A DNA stretch of 64,000 bases from Amphibacillus xylanus NBRC 15112 (GTDB lineage Bacteria > Bacillota > Bacilli > Bacillales > Amphibacillaceae): NCBI RefSeq assembly GCF_000307165.1, contig NC_018704.1, forward strand, positions 1,488,001-1,552,000. The letters are read 5' to 3'. Made by a program: the position numbers and the translations under genes. The notes under the pieces are model-generated. The model saw only the letters and a list, made by a program, of their open reading frames with translations. It was not told the origin of the DNA and did no database searches. Positions 37,690 to 47,792 of this stretch are shown in pieces. Position 1 is the stretch's first letter, and every line of letters starts with the position of its first letter.

Positions 37690-38565
37690 CTACCTTTCTT
37701 TGATGAATTTTTTTAATTTCGAAATAAAGGATGAAGGAGCTTTTTGATCTACATTAATAGTATCAGTTAAATATTGTTTAACTATTTGTTCAATTGCACG
37801 TGATACATGTGCGGATGAATCATATAGAACAAATGGCACTTGTGAGACAACTGCTTTTGAAACCTTTTTATCATCTGGTAACACACCTAGAGGTGTAATT
37901 TCTTTACCTAGAAAATGTTGAGTTACTCTTTGTAACTTTTTAATTATCTGCTTACCTTCATTAACTGATTGAGCTCGATTAATTAAAAGATAGAAAGGCA
38001 GTTGTTCATTTTTATAGTGAATATGTTTTATCATTGCATAACCATCCATCATTGATGTCGGTTCAGGCGTTGTAACAAGGATACATTCGTCTGCTGCTAA
38101 TATATAGGCTAGACTATCATTAGATGCTCCTGCTCCCATGTCAAAAAAGATATAATCATAGTCACTTGTAATCTCATTAAATTGATCTAAAAAGTAATTA
38201 AGTTTGGCTTCATCCATATTAAATACAGTAGATAATCCAGATCCTGCTGAAATATAGGCTATATCGTTAGGACCTATCTCTATAATATCACGAATCGACA
38301 AATGATTCTCGTACATTTCTACAATTGATTGCTTGGCTTGAAGCCCTAGCAAAATATCAACATTTCCCATACCAATATCCAAATCAATAATTAATACCTT
38401 TTTATTTTGTTCAATAAGTTTTAGCGCAAAGTTAATCGTAAAATTCGACTTACCTACTCCGCCTTTACCGCTAACAACGGCAATTGTCTTAGCATGTTTT
38501 TTTATTTTGAGTCTTTGCATAGTTTGACGTAAATTTGCAGCTTGATCATGATACATCTTGATCAT
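37690..38565 (-). CDS. flhG: Flagellum number regulator FlhG (YlxH), MinD-like ATPase
   Basis: Sets flagellar number and pattern, works on FlhF and the C-ring. 291 residues. An N-terminal FlhF-activating helix (DQAANLRQTMQRLK), deviant Walker A SGKGGVGKSNFTINFA near residue 33, DLDIGMGNVDILLG switch I, and FFDMGAGASND switch II; C-terminal amphipathic membrane-targeting helix. The ORF overlaps flhF by 20 bp, and a start at the ATG of 38556 is equally possible. Confidence 0.93.
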   Translation of the reverse strand: MIKMYHDQAANLRQTMQRLKIKKHAKTIAVVSGKGGVGKSNFTINFALKLIEQNKKVLIIDLDIGMGNVDILLGLQAKQSIVEMYENHLSIRDIIEIGPNDIAYISAGSGLSTVFNMDEAKLNYFLDQFNEITSDYDYIFFDMGAGASNDSLAYILAADECILVTTPEPTSMMDGYAMIKHIHYKNEQLPFYLLINRAQSVNEGKQIIKKLQRVTQHFLGKEITPLGVLPDDKKVSKAVVSQVPFVLYDSSAHVSRAIEQIVKQYLTDTINVDQKAPSSFISKLKKFIKER

Positions 38566-39667
38566 CCGATTCAGTTAATAATTTTGCTAATAAACTTGGT
38601 GTAGCTAATCGAATGTCATCAGGGACGTTTTGACCATGTGTAAGGTAGGCAATGCCAATGCCATTCTCTTTAATTAAATTTAGTAATGCGCCGTAAGTAC
38701 TGGTTTCATCTATTTTCGTAATAATTAACTTTGATAAAGGAATGGCTTTAAATTGATCAAATAACATCATAAGATCTTTTGCTTTGGTCGTGGCTGAAAG
38801 GACTAAATATGTTTCAATATCATGTTCTAAATCTACTATTTTACCTAGTTCAGCTACATATTTAGGGTCTCTGAAATTACGTCCAGCTGTATCAACAAAA
38901 ACAAGGTCATATTCTTGAAACTTCAATCGTGCTTTTTGGTAATCTTCCATCGTATAAGCAATTTCTAATGGTATATCTAGAATATTTGAATAAGTTTTCA
39001 ACTGTTCAATCGCCGCGATTCGATATGTATCAGTTGTAATTAGAGCCACTCTTTTACCATCTTGAATCATGCTTTTAGCTGCTAATTTAGCAATCGTTGT
39101 TGTTTTTCCTACTCCAGTAGGGCCTACTAAGTGAATAAACTTCTGCTTAAACTGTACATTTCCACATTGATACTTAGAAAACAAAGATTCTAAATAATTT
39201 TTCGTTTTTTGTAATGCTTCATGATATGTGAGCTCTTGCTCCTGCTCTAAATTAGCTAAAATAATCTCATCTACCACATCTTCATCTACTTCTTGATTGA
39301 TAAGATGATCCTTCACAGATTGAAATGCAGCTGGAAATTGATGATCTGTCTGTTCTGACGCTTGTTCCATCCACTTTCGAATTGAACGTAATTCTTCTAA
39401 AACGATTTGTTGTTGCTTGTCTGGTTGTGGAGATACTTGCTTTGTTAGCTCTTTTTCAATGATTGGCGTATCATATCTCGGTTTAGCTGGTTGTGGTTGG
39501 GGCTCTACTGCTGCTACAACCTCAATGTTTCTCTTTTTAAACATTCCTAAAAAGCCACCGGTATAGACGACCTTTGAACTTAATATAACGGCATCTGTAC
39601 CAAATTCTGCTCTTACTTTATCAAGTGCCTCTGGCATGCTTGGTGCAATATATTTTTTTACTTTCAT
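38546..39667 (-). CDS. flhF: Flagellar placement GTPase FlhF (SRP-type)
   Basis: SRP-like GTPase that positions new flagella. 373 residues. N-terminal basic B domain with MKVKKYIAPSMPEALDKVRAEFGTDAVILSS, an N domain around 110-170, and the G domain with [15 protein letters not shown] near 185, DTYRIAAIEQLKTYS, DTAGRN and TKIDETSTYG. Overlaps the flhA stop (ATGA). The linker between B and N regions is Pro/Gln-rich. Confidence 0.95.
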   Translation of the reverse strand: MKVKKYIAPSMPEALDKVRAEFGTDAVILSSKVVYTGGFLGMFKKRNIEVVAAVEPQPQPAKPRYDTPIIEKELTKQVSPQPDKQQQIVLEELRSIRKWMEQASEQTDHQFPAAFQSVKDHLINQEVDEDVVDEIILANLEQEQELTYHEALQKTKNYLESLFSKYQCGNVQFKQKFIHLVGPTGVGKTTTIAKLAAKSMIQDGKRVALITTDTYRIAAIEQLKTYSNILDIPLEIAYTMEDYQKARLKFQEYDLVFVDTAGRNFRDPKYVAELGKIVDLEHDIETYLVLSATTKAKDLMMLFDQFKAIPLSKLIITKIDETSTYGALLNLIKENGIGIAYLTHGQNVPDDIRLATPSLLAKLLTESDDQDVS

Positions 39668-41700
39668 CCTGCTTTCACCACCCCAATACTTTGAACATCA
39701 AGATCTGGCTCCAACTCATTATATGACAAGACGATAACCTCAGGGAAAAATCGATCTAATAGTTGTTTAACGTACATCCGAATTGTTGGAGAACATAAAA
39801 TAATTGAATTTTCTGATTGCAGTGTCGCCTGTTCAATCTTTTCAGAAACTGAACTAATAATTCTTTGCTGACTTTCTGGATCAAGTGCTAAATAGTTTCC
39901 ATGCTCTGTTTGCTGAACATGGTCAGCAATCATCTGTTCAACTTCACCAGATACAGTAATAACACGTAAAGATTTCGATTCGTCAGCATACTGCTTGGTA
40001 ATTTGCGATGCTAGTGATTGTCGAGCATATTCACCTAATAATTCAGGATCATTAGTCATTTTTCCAAAGTCAGCTAATGTTTCGAATATAACAGGTAAAT
40101 TACGAATTGACACTTGTTCACGTAATAATTTAGCCAGTACCTTTTGAATATCTCCTATACTTAATGGGTCTGGTGTGACCTCTTCTACTAAGATAGGATA
40201 CGATTCTTTTAAGTGGTCCACTAATTGTTTTGTTTCTTGGCGACCTAATAATAAATGTGCGTGCTTTTTAATCACTTCAGTAATATGAGTTGATACTACT
40301 GAAGGTGGATCAACCACAGTGTAACCAGACAATTCAGCTTCATCTTTTACATCTTCACTGATCCATTTAGCAGGTAAGCCAAATGCAGGTTCTACCGTGT
40401 CAATCCCATATAGATCATCTTCTTCCATTCCTGGTGTCATTGCTAAGTAGTGATCTAACATCAATTCACCACTAGCGACTTCGTTACCTTTAATCTTTAG
40501 CTGATAAGCATTTGGTGCTAACTGAATATTGTCACGAATTCTTACGACAGGAATCACAACGCCAAGCTCGATTGCTAATTGACGTCTAATCATGACGATA
40601 CGATCCATTAAGTCTCCACCTTGACTTGAATCAACTAATGGAATCAACGAATAACCAAATTCAAATTCAATTGGATCCATACTAATTAAATCAACAACAT
40701 TTTCAGTTGACTCAATTTGTCTCGCTGCTTCTTCATCCTCAATCTCAATTTGATCGACTTCTAATTCTTGAGTAGGTCGACTTAGGAGATAACCACCAGC
40801 AAATAAAACGCCAGAAATAGACGATGTTAGCCAGAAGTTAATTGGTGTAAATCCTAATAGAAAAATCGTACCTCCAGCAATATAGAGTAATTTTGGATAT
40901 TGTAAAAGCTGTGAAGTCACATCACTACTTAAGTTTTCTTCTGAAACTGCTCGAGTCACGATAATACCTGTTGCTGTTGAGATCAGTAAAGCGGGAAGTT
41001 GAGTAACAATTCCATCACCAACAGTAAGTTGCATATATGTCGAAAGTGCCTCACCGATACTCATGCCCATTTGAAGCATACCAATGATAATTCCAAAAAT
41101 AATATTAATTAAAACAATTATAATTCCCGCAATGGCATCACCCTTAATAAACTTACTGGCACCGTCCATCGCTCCATAAAAGTCTGCTTCTCGTTCAATT
41201 TTACTTCTACGTTCTTTAGCCTGTTGTTCATTAATTAAGCCAGCATTCAAATCTGCATCAATACTCATTTGTTTACCTGGCATAGCATCTAAAGTAAATC
41301 GTGCTCCAACTTCAGATACACGTTCACTACCTTTAGTAATAACTAAAAACTGAACAATAACTAAAATAGCAAATACTACAAAACCTACTAAAGGGTTACC
41401 GCCGATAACAAATGAACCAAACGTATCAACGACACTCCCTGCATCTGCTTCAGCTAAAATTGATCTTGTCGTTGAAACGTTTAATCCTAAACGGAACATT
41501 GTAATGACTAAGAGCAACGAAGGTAAGACAGAAAATTGGAGAGGCTCTGTAATATTCATTGCTACAAGAATAATTATTAATGACATTGAAATATTAATTA
41601 AAATCAGTATACTCAATAACCATCCTGGTAATGGAACAATGATCATAACCATAATAATGATAACGAATAGTAATACTGATATATCTTTAAATTTAAACAT
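39664..41700 (-). CDS. flhA: Flagellar export gate protein FlhA
   Basis: Large integral subunit of the flagellar type III export gate; a nonameric cytoplasmic ring docks chaperone-substrate complexes. 678 residues. Eight membrane helices in the first 320 residues with the conserved charged FHIPEP loop RSKIEREADFYGAMDGASKFIKGDA; cytoplasmic domain from about 340, with VVDPPSVVSTHITEVIKKHAHLLLGRQ. The stop codon overlaps the flhF start. Complete. Confidence 0.96.
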   Translation of the reverse strand: MFKFKDISVLLFVIIIMVMIIVPLPGWLLSILILINISMSLIIILVAMNITEPLQFSVLPSLLLVITMFRLGLNVSTTRSILAEADAGSVVDTFGSFVIGGNPLVGFVVFAILVIVQFLVITKGSERVSEVGARFTLDAMPGKQMSIDADLNAGLINEQQAKERRSKIEREADFYGAMDGASKFIKGDAIAGIIIVLINIIFGIIIGMLQMGMSIGEALSTYMQLTVGDGIVTQLPALLISTATGIIVTRAVSEENLSSDVTSQLLQYPKLLYIAGGTIFLLGFTPINFWLTSSISGVLFAGGYLLSRPTQELEVDQIEIEDEEAARQIESTENVVDLISMDPIEFEFGYSLIPLVDSSQGGDLMDRIVMIRRQLAIELGVVIPVVRIRDNIQLAPNAYQLKIKGNEVASGELMLDHYLAMTPGMEEDDLYGIDTVEPAFGLPAKWISEDVKDEAELSGYTVVDPPSVVSTHITEVIKKHAHLLLGRQETKQLVDHLKESYPILVEEVTPDPLSIGDIQKVLAKLLREQVSIRNLPVIFETLADFGKMTNDPELLGEYARQSLASQITKQYADESKSLRVITVSGEVEQMIADHVQQTEHGNYLALDPESQQRIISSVSEKIEQATLQSENSIILCSPTIRMYVKQLLDRFFPEVIVLSYNELEPDLDVQSIGVVKAG

Positions 41701-41724
41701 TGTACTCTCTCCCTACTAGTTGGA

Positions 41725-42810
41725 CTATGCCCTACGTTCTACTTGATAGACATAAGCCAACACTTCAGCTACTGCTTGGTAGTATGACTCATCAATCATT
41801 TGACCAACTTCTACATTTGCATATAATGCTCTTGCTAAAGGACGATTTTCAACAATCATCACTTGGTTTTTTTCTGCAAGTTCACGGATTTTAAAAGCCA
41901 CATAATCCGCTCCTTTAGCAACAACATAAGGAGCTTGCGCCTTTGATTCATCATATTTAAGGGCAACAGCGAAATGAGTTGGGTTGGTAATAACAACATC
42001 TGCTTCTGGAACCTCACTCATCATTCGTCTCATTGCCATTTGACGTTGTGTTTCTCTAATTTTTGATTTAATTAATGGGTTACCTTCAATATTCTTATAC
42101 TCTTCTTTAATCTCATGCTTTGACATGCGGAGATTTTTTTCATAATCGAACCTTTGATAACCATAATCAAATACACCTAAAATTAATAATGCAATCGCAG
42201 CTGATAGTCCCATTCTCACAGTTGTTGAACTAAAAAAGGAAAGTGCACTTTCTAAACTTCCTTGTGACTGCATAAATATTTCATCTTTACTACCCCAAAG
42301 GATAGAGAATGTAACTGCGCCTACAACTGTTATTTTTAAAATTGATTTAATCAGCTCAATGATTGCACGAATTGAGAAAATTCGTTTCGCTCCTTGAATC
42401 GGATTAAGTTTATCTAACTTCATTTGCAAAGGTTCAGTTGTATTTAAAAAGCCTATCTGCATAAGATTTGAAACAATTCCCGCTATTATAGCCACTCCCA
42501 ATACAGGAGCAATCGTAATACCAACATAGATCAGTATATCGATAAAAATGAGATGGATTTGATCTGGTGTAACTGTCCAATTTATAAATTCAGTAAATAC
42601 ACGAATGTACAATCCAGTAAAGCGCTCTTTCCAAAACGGACCAATTGCTATAAATGAAATAAACATAAAAAAGAGCAGTATTGCCGTATTGAGATCCTGA
42701 CTTTTGGCAACTTGTCCTTTTTCACGTGCTTCTTCACGTTTTTTTGGTGTTGCTTTCTCTGTTTTTTCGCCAGAAAAGAATTGTAAATCTAGTTTTAACC
42801 ACTCCATCAT
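41725..42810 (-). CDS. flhB: Flagellar export switch protein FlhB
   Basis: Export gate subunit that switches substrate class from rod/hook to filament. 361 residues. N-terminal GEKTEKATPKKREEAREKGQVAKS, four membrane helices between about 30 and 210, and the autocleaved cytoplasmic domain with intact NPTH in VVITNPTHFAVALKY at about 270. Its partner for the switch is the C-terminal domain of FliK, which is disrupted in this window. Start codon overlaps the fliR stop (TAATG). Confidence 0.96.
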   Translation of the reverse strand: MMEWLKLDLQFFSGEKTEKATPKKREEAREKGQVAKSQDLNTAILLFFMFISFIAIGPFWKERFTGLYIRVFTEFINWTVTPDQIHLIFIDILIYVGITIAPVLGVAIIAGIVSNLMQIGFLNTTEPLQMKLDKLNPIQGAKRIFSIRAIIELIKSILKITVVGAVTFSILWGSKDEIFMQSQGSLESALSFFSSTTVRMGLSAAIALLILGVFDYGYQRFDYEKNLRMSKHEIKEEYKNIEGNPLIKSKIRETQRQMAMRRMMSEVPEADVVITNPTHFAVALKYDESKAQAPYVVAKGADYVAFKIRELAEKNQVMIVENRPLARALYANVEVGQMIDESYYQAVAEVLAYVYQVERRA

Positions 42811-43589
42811 TACATTCCTCCTAGAATCCGCATAAATCCATCCATCATTTCTAACGTGTAGCCAAATAGCCGTTTCACAATACTAATAAAAAAGACAATA
42901 TAAATGCTTATCGCAATAAATGAAACAGTAATTTTTAACGGAATTCCGACTACAAAGACATTTAGTTGCGGAACAGTTCTGGCGATAATACCTAATGCAA
43001 CATCAACCAAAAATAAACTTCCCACTATTGGTATTGCCATTTGGAAAGCGATTAGAAACATCTGACTTAGCATCATAATAACGGACATTATAAAATTCTG
43101 ACTAGCAAAATTCACTAATTGGTCAAGGTTGATAAATTTAAAACTAGCTATCACACCATTGATAAGTAAGTGATGACCATCACTAGCTAAGATAAATAAT
43201 AATGCAAAAGTATAAAAATATTGACCAATAATTGGACTTTGCGCACCAGTCTGTGGATCCATCACGTTAGCTATCGCGAAACCCATCTGGAAATCAATAA
43301 ACCCACCTGCAATTTGAATGATAGTTAAAATCAGTGTTGCAACAAGACCAATTGTTAAACCAATCATCACTTCTTTGAATAATAACAGTACGTATGCTAA
43401 ATCAATTGGTAATGTGGGTATCTCAATCGTTGATACGGTTATTAAACTAACGAAAAATGCAAATCCAATTTTAAATGGATTCGGGATATTCCGATATGAA
43501 AAAATTGGAAGTGTTGCAATAAAAGCAACTACACGTGAGAAGATTAGTAAAAATGCAGGTATATAATTAAAATCAATGAGTGTAAGCAT
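42810..43589 (-). CDS. fliR: Flagellar export gate protein FliR
   Basis: Integral membrane subunit of the FliPQR export channel. 259 residues with about six hydrophobic segments, and the family GGFIDFQMGFAIANVMDPQTGAQSPIIGQ stretch split over helices 3 and 4. Adjacent to fliQ (3 bp) and overlapping flhB. Confidence 0.95.
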   Translation of the reverse strand: MLTLIDFNYIPAFLLIFSRVVAFIATLPIFSYRNIPNPFKIGFAFFVSLITVSTIEIPTLPIDLAYVLLLFKEVMIGLTIGLVATLILTIIQIAGGFIDFQMGFAIANVMDPQTGAQSPIIGQYFYTFALLFILASDGHHLLINGVIASFKFINLDQLVNFASQNFIMSVIMMLSQMFLIAFQMAIPIVGSLFLVDVALGIIARTVPQLNVFVVGIPLKITVSFIAISIYIVFFISIVKRLFGYTLEMMDGFMRILGGM

Positions 43590-43592
43590 CGT

Positions 43593-43862
43593 CTATCCTA
43601 TAAATTGATTTAAATTTTGAAATATATTCATAGCAAATTGCGTCAGTTGATTTAACATCCACGGTCCAAATAGGACAATTCCAAGCAAAACTGCAACAAT
43701 TTTAGGAATAAACGCTAATGTTTGCTCCTGTATTTGTGTTGTTGCTTGGAAAATACTCACTAATAGACCAACTGCTAATGCTAGGATCAGTAATGGCCCT
43801 GCAACCATTAATATTGTGATGATACCTTGTTCAGCTAGTGATATGACTGATTCTGCACTCAT
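43593..43862 (-). CDS. fliQ: Flagellar export gate protein FliQ
   Basis: Small two-helix subunit of the export channel. 89 residues; hydrophobic segments near 15-40 and 50-75, with LLVSIFQATTQIQEQTLAFIPKI between them, the standard family core. AAAGGAGA ribosome site. Between fliP and fliR. Confidence 0.96.
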   Translation of the reverse strand: MSAESVISLAEQGIITILMVAGPLLILALAVGLLVSIFQATTQIQEQTLAFIPKIVAVLLGIVLFGPWMLNQLTQFAMNIFQNLNQFIG

Positions 43863-43889
43863 TTTACTAATCTCCTTTTATAATAATAG

Positions 43890-44558
43890 CTAATGGAAAC
43901 TTGACAATAATGACTCAATAATTAAATGCCAACCGTCGACTAAAACAAATAATAAAATCTTAAATGGCAACGAGATCATCACCGGTGGAAGCATCATCAT
44001 CCCCATTGACATGAGGATACTTGCGACCGTCATATCAATGACTAAAAACGGAATAAAGATTAAAAAACCCATTGTAAAAGCCGTTTTGATTTCGCTAATA
44101 GCAAAAGCTGGTACCAAAGCAGTTAAAGGAATGTCTTCAATTGTTTCAATAGCTTCTGTATTTGTGTAATTTAAGAACAATTGTAAATCCTTCTGCCTCG
44201 TATGTTTTGCCATAAACTGCTTTATAGGACCACTCGCCAAGTCATAAGCTTCATCTAAGCCTATCTCTTCATTCATTAATGGTGTTAATGCTTCTTCATT
44301 AATTTGTTGAAATGTTGGTGCCATAACGAAGAAGGTAATAAATAATGCAATTCCAATTAAAACTTGATTTGGTGGCATTTGCTGTGTCGCTAATGAAGTC
44401 CGAGTAAATGATAAAACAATAATGGTTCGAGTGAAACTTGTTAATAAAATTAAAATACCTGGTGCTAAAGAGAAAATAGTAAGTAATATTAATAATTGTA
44501 CGGCACTAGATACTGTTTCGATATCTGTGCCTGAAAAAATATCAATAAATTCATTCAT
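43890..44558 (-). CDS. fliP: Flagellar export gate protein FliP
   Basis: Core pentameric subunit of the export channel. 222 residues, the Bacillus length without a long cleaved signal peptide. Motifs FTRTIIVLSFTRTSLATQQMPPNQVLIGIALFITFFVMAP (split between two helices) and IPFLVIDMTVASILMSMGMMMLPP. Stop and start of the neighbours are separated by 2-27 bp. Confidence 0.96.
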   Translation of the reverse strand: MNEFIDIFSGTDIETVSSAVQLLILLTIFSLAPGILILLTSFTRTIIVLSFTRTSLATQQMPPNQVLIGIALFITFFVMAPTFQQINEEALTPLMNEEIGLDEAYDLASGPIKQFMAKHTRQKDLQLFLNYTNTEAIETIEDIPLTALVPAFAISEIKTAFTMGFLIFIPFLVIDMTVASILMSMGMMMLPPVMISLPFKILLFVLVDGWHLIIESLLSSFH

Positions 44559-44560
44559 AA

Positions 44561-45229
44561 TTAATCTTCTTCCTTATATTTAACTCTAATTTTTTCTCTT
44601 TTTTCCTTCATAGTGTCGAGCTCACCTTTAAACAAAGAGGCAAAATCTTGATTTTCAAATTTTTGCTCTTGTTGTTCAAGTTCTGCTGATTTTGCTTGTT
44701 TTTGAAAGATCTTCAACTGACCTAAAATAGATTGTGCTGGTAAAGTTGATGCATCCTGTTTAGCAACTAAAGCTTCAATAACTTGTTCATCTGTTATTTC
44801 GGTTAGGAGCGAAATATCATCGCCTACTCCAACGAGAAAAACTTTCTCTCCAACTTTTATCGTTTGGATAGATTTATTCGCTCCTAAAGAAATTCCGCCC
44901 AAATTAACCAGTGCATCACCATGCCGATTCAAATGACCCGATCGATTGAAGACTCTTAATAAAAGATAGATCAATCCTATAATGATTGCTAAAACAATAA
45001 TTAATTTTAAGATAATACTAAATAGTGTTGGTGAATTGGTTTGATTGATGTTTGAACTTGGATCTTTTGTCATGTTATCGTCACTAATCAAATCTGAATC
45101 ATCTTCTTCAGGTGATTCGGTTTGATTAAAGAAATCTGTTACAGATCCATCACCCGTTTCTGCTTGAACTACTGGGATTGAGTTAAACATAAAAAGAAGT
45201 AATACGAATAAATAAATACACTTTCTCAT
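44561..45229 (-). CDS. fliO: Flagellar biosynthesis protein FliO/FliZ
   Basis: Assists assembly of the FliP ring. 222 residues: signal peptide at 1-23 (cleavage likely after VQA), an extracytoplasmic acidic stretch, a membrane helix at about 68-90 (LFSIILKLIIVLAIIIGLIYLLL cut to a 23-residue hydrophobic run), then a cytoplasmic FliO domain with GGISLGANKSIQTIKVGEKVFLVGV split over two strands, and a charged C-terminus. Called fliZ in B. subtilis. Confidence 0.9.
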   Translation of the reverse strand: MRKCIYLFVLLLFMFNSIPVVQAETGDGSVTDFFNQTESPEEDDSDLISDDNMTKDPSSNINQTNSPTLFSIILKLIIVLAIIIGLIYLLLRVFNRSGHLNRHGDALVNLGGISLGANKSIQTIKVGEKVFLVGVGDDISLLTEITDEQVIEALVAKQDASTLPAQSILGQLKIFQKQAKSAELEQQEQKFENQDFASLFKGELDTMKEKREKIRVKYKEED

Positions 45230-45233
45230 TCAA

Positions 45234-45596
45234 TCAGTCCAATGCTTTTGTAATGGCTTCGATAACACGGTCAGCTTGAAACGGTTTAACAACAAAGTCT
45301 TTGGCACCAGCTTGTATCGCATCGATAACCATTGCTTGTTGCCCCATAGCAGAACACATAATGACAGTTGCATTCGGATCGATTGCTTTAATTTCTTTTA
45401 ACGCTGTAATACCATCCTTCTCAGGCATTGTAATATCCATTGTAACTAAATCTGGTTTTAATTCTTCATATTTCTCTACAGCTTGTTGACCATCTTGAGC
45501 TTCTCCAACAACTTCAAAACCATTTTTATTTAATATATCTTTAATCATCATTCTCATAAATGCTGCATCATCAACGATTAAAACTGTATTTGCCAT
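45234..45596 (-). CDS. cheY: Chemotaxis response regulator CheY
   Basis: Single receiver domain; CheY-P binds FliM/FliY to bias motor rotation (counterclockwise in Bacillus). 120 residues from MANTVLIVDDAAFMR. Acidic pocket D9/D10, phospho-Asp 54 in TMDITMPEKDG, Thr/Ser and Lys positions in CSAMGQQAM and VVKPF. The ATG at 45596 follows GGGAGGAATAATA. Between fliY and fliO. Confidence 0.97.
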   Translation of the reverse strand: MANTVLIVDDAAFMRMMIKDILNKNGFEVVGEAQDGQQAVEKYEELKPDLVTMDITMPEKDGITALKEIKAIDPNATVIMCSAMGQQAMVIDAIQAGAKDFVVKPFQADRVIEAITKALD

Positions 45597-45618
45597 TATT
45601 ATTCCTCCCAAATCTATT

Positions 45619-46773
45619 TTACTTTAAATTCTTCAGACGATCAGATTGACTAATAATTTCAGTAACTCTTACACCGAAGTTTTCATCAATAACAACGACT
45701 TCACCTTGAGCAATTAATTTATTATTGACATGAATATCAACTGGTTCACCAGCTAATTTATCAAGTTCAATAATTGATCCTGAAGACAGTTCAAGGATGT
45801 CTTGTACTGCTCGTCTCGTTCTCCCAAGTTCTACTGTTACTTGTAACGGAATATCTAATAACATATCCAGATTACGTCGCTCAGTTTGTGGTAACTCGAT
45901 CTCATCAAAATTAGAGAATTGAGCCGTTTGTACCGATGCATTAGCTTGAGTCGGTTCACCAATGTTCTGTGGTTGTCTTGATTCAGGTTTTACGTCATAT
46001 TCTACTTTTTGCTGATTCATTGATACAACCTCTTTTTCCTCTTGTTTAACAGGCTCTGCTGCTGTTGGTTTTGACTGAACCTCTGGTGTTGATGGATTTA
46101 GCAGATCATTAACCATTTGTTTAGCAAATGATGGTGTTAATAATTGCATGATACTCGAATCAACTAAATTACCAATTTTTAATTGAAATGAAACTTTAAT
46201 AAGGATATCCTCATTCGGAATGTATTGATGACTTGATTCTTCAGTTACGTCTAACATAATCGTTGATGGTGGTGAAATATCAACACGTTTTGAGAAAATT
46301 GTCGACATACTAGTTGCTGCAGTCCCCATCATTTGATTCATCGCTTCTTGAATCGCACTCATGTAAATTTCATTTAATTCATGATTGTCGCCTTGTCCAT
46401 CACCACCAAGCATTAAATCTGCAATGACAAAAGCATCATTTGACTTTAAGATAAATAAATTATCCGCTTGAAATCCTTCAGTATATTTCACTTCAACCCC
46501 TACATGCGGAATTGGAAACTCATCTTCTAATTGATTTCGTTTAATAAATGATACTGTTGGTGTTGTAATTTCGACTTTTTGATTAAGTAAAGTTGCCAGC
46601 GTTGTTGCTGAACTTCCAAATGAAATATTCCCAATTTCCCCTAAGGTATCTTGTTCAATATCAGTTAATACAGGCGTCTCTATTGACGTTTCCTCAACAA
46701 TATCTTCTTCTGTATCGTCCATATTTAATAGTGCATCTATTTCATCTTGTGAAAGCATACCATCATTCATCAT
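45619..46773 (-). CDS. fliY: Flagellar switch protein FliY (FliN-like with CheC domain)
   Basis: C-ring component and CheY-P phosphatase. 384 residues. N-terminal CheY-P-binding peptide MLSQDEIDALLNMDD, a CheC-like domain with LGEIGNISFGSSATTLA near 45 and IQEAMNQMMGTAATSM near 140, a Pro/Gln linker around 225-285, then a SpoA/FliN domain with DIPLQVTVELGRTRRAVQDILEL. Two tandem ATGs follow GGAGGCACC. Overlaps the fliM end by 11 bp. Confidence 0.95.
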   Translation of the reverse strand: MMNDGMLSQDEIDALLNMDDTEEDIVEETSIETPVLTDIEQDTLGEIGNISFGSSATTLATLLNQKVEITTPTVSFIKRNQLEDEFPIPHVGVEVKYTEGFQADNLFILKSNDAFVIADLMLGGDGQGDNHELNEIYMSAIQEAMNQMMGTAATSMSTIFSKRVDISPPSTIMLDVTEESSHQYIPNEDILIKVSFQLKIGNLVDSSIMQLLTPSFAKQMVNDLLNPSTPEVQSKPTAAEPVKQEEKEVVSMNQQKVEYDVKPESRQPQNIGEPTQANASVQTAQFSNFDEIELPQTERRNLDMLLDIPLQVTVELGRTRRAVQDILELSSGSIIELDKLAGEPVDIHVNNKLIAQGEVVVIDENFGVRVTEIISQSDRLKNLK

Positions 46774-47764
46774 TTGGTGCCTCCTTCTTTATTTCTTCTA
46801 AAATTTGTACGGCTACCTTATTTTTTCTGTGTCCAGGTTGTACTTTAAATAATGCCTCATCTGCAGAAGCTAATACTAAAGGTTCATGAATCGATTGATC
46901 CAGATGAAGTACATCGCCTTTAGATAAGTTTAAAAAGTCATTTACAGTTATTTTTGTTTTACCTAATAAGACATTTAAGTCTAACTTTGTTGTTTTTAGA
47001 TTTTCTGAAAGGCTCTTGTACTCTTCAGGCTGTCGTTCTTTTTGTGTCTCAGTTTGCATCCAATAGTGAACTGATAACCTCGGCATAATTGGCTCTAATA
47101 CGACATGTGGAATACATATATTAATCATTCCAGTACTTTCACCAATTGTTGTGTTTAATGAAACAACTACAACTGTTTCATTTGGAGAGACCAGTTGTAA
47201 GAACTGTGGGTTAACTTCAAATTCCTCCAACACTGGATCAATATCCTCAACTGAAGACCAAGCCTCTCTTAAATTATCAAGAGAACGTTCAAATAGGTTT
47301 GTCATAATCGTTGATTCAATTTCCGTTAAGTTATCAATTTTATTTAAACTCGTTCCTCTACCACCTAAAATTCGATCAAGCATTGCATAGGCGATATTCG
47401 GGTTAATTTCAAAGATAATTCTCCCTTTAAGGGGTGACATACTAAAAATATTTAACACAGTCATCGCGGGTATTGAACGAATAAATTCTTCATAAGGAAT
47501 TTGATCAACAGATGCGACAGATATATGTACATATGTACGTAACTGTGCTGAGAAGTAAGTTGTTAAAAGTCTTGAATAGTTTTCATTAATTCGAGAGATA
47601 CTTCGAATTTGGTCTTTAGAGAATCGAAGTGCTCGTTTAAAATCGTATACACGAACTTTTCGATCTTGTTCTTCTTGTTTTAATTGATTAGCATCCATTT
47701 CACCTGACGATAAAGCTGATAGTAACGCATCAATTTCACTTTGAGACAGAACCTCATCTGCCAT
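46763..47764 (-). CDS. fliM: Flagellar motor switch protein FliM
   Basis: Central C-ring protein contacting FliG and CheY-P. 333 residues from MADEVLSQSEIDALLSAL, which is the CheY-binding N-terminus. CheC-like middle domain 45-230 with a FSKDQIRSISRINENYSRLL start and MLDRILGGRGTS; C-terminal SpoA domain with LLGKTKITVNDFLNLSKGDVL. ATG at 47764 after GGAGGTGGAATGT. Confidence 0.96.
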   Translation of the reverse strand: MADEVLSQSEIDALLSALSSGEMDANQLKQEEQDRKVRVYDFKRALRFSKDQIRSISRINENYSRLLTTYFSAQLRTYVHISVASVDQIPYEEFIRSIPAMTVLNIFSMSPLKGRIIFEINPNIAYAMLDRILGGRGTSLNKIDNLTEIESTIMTNLFERSLDNLREAWSSVEDIDPVLEEFEVNPQFLQLVSPNETVVVVSLNTTIGESTGMINICIPHVVLEPIMPRLSVHYWMQTETQKERQPEEYKSLSENLKTTKLDLNVLLGKTKITVNDFLNLSKGDVLHLDQSIHEPLVLASADEALFKVQPGHRKNKVAVQILEEIKKEAPNDE

Positions 47765-47792
47765 ACATTCCACCTCCTACCGAGGAGCTATA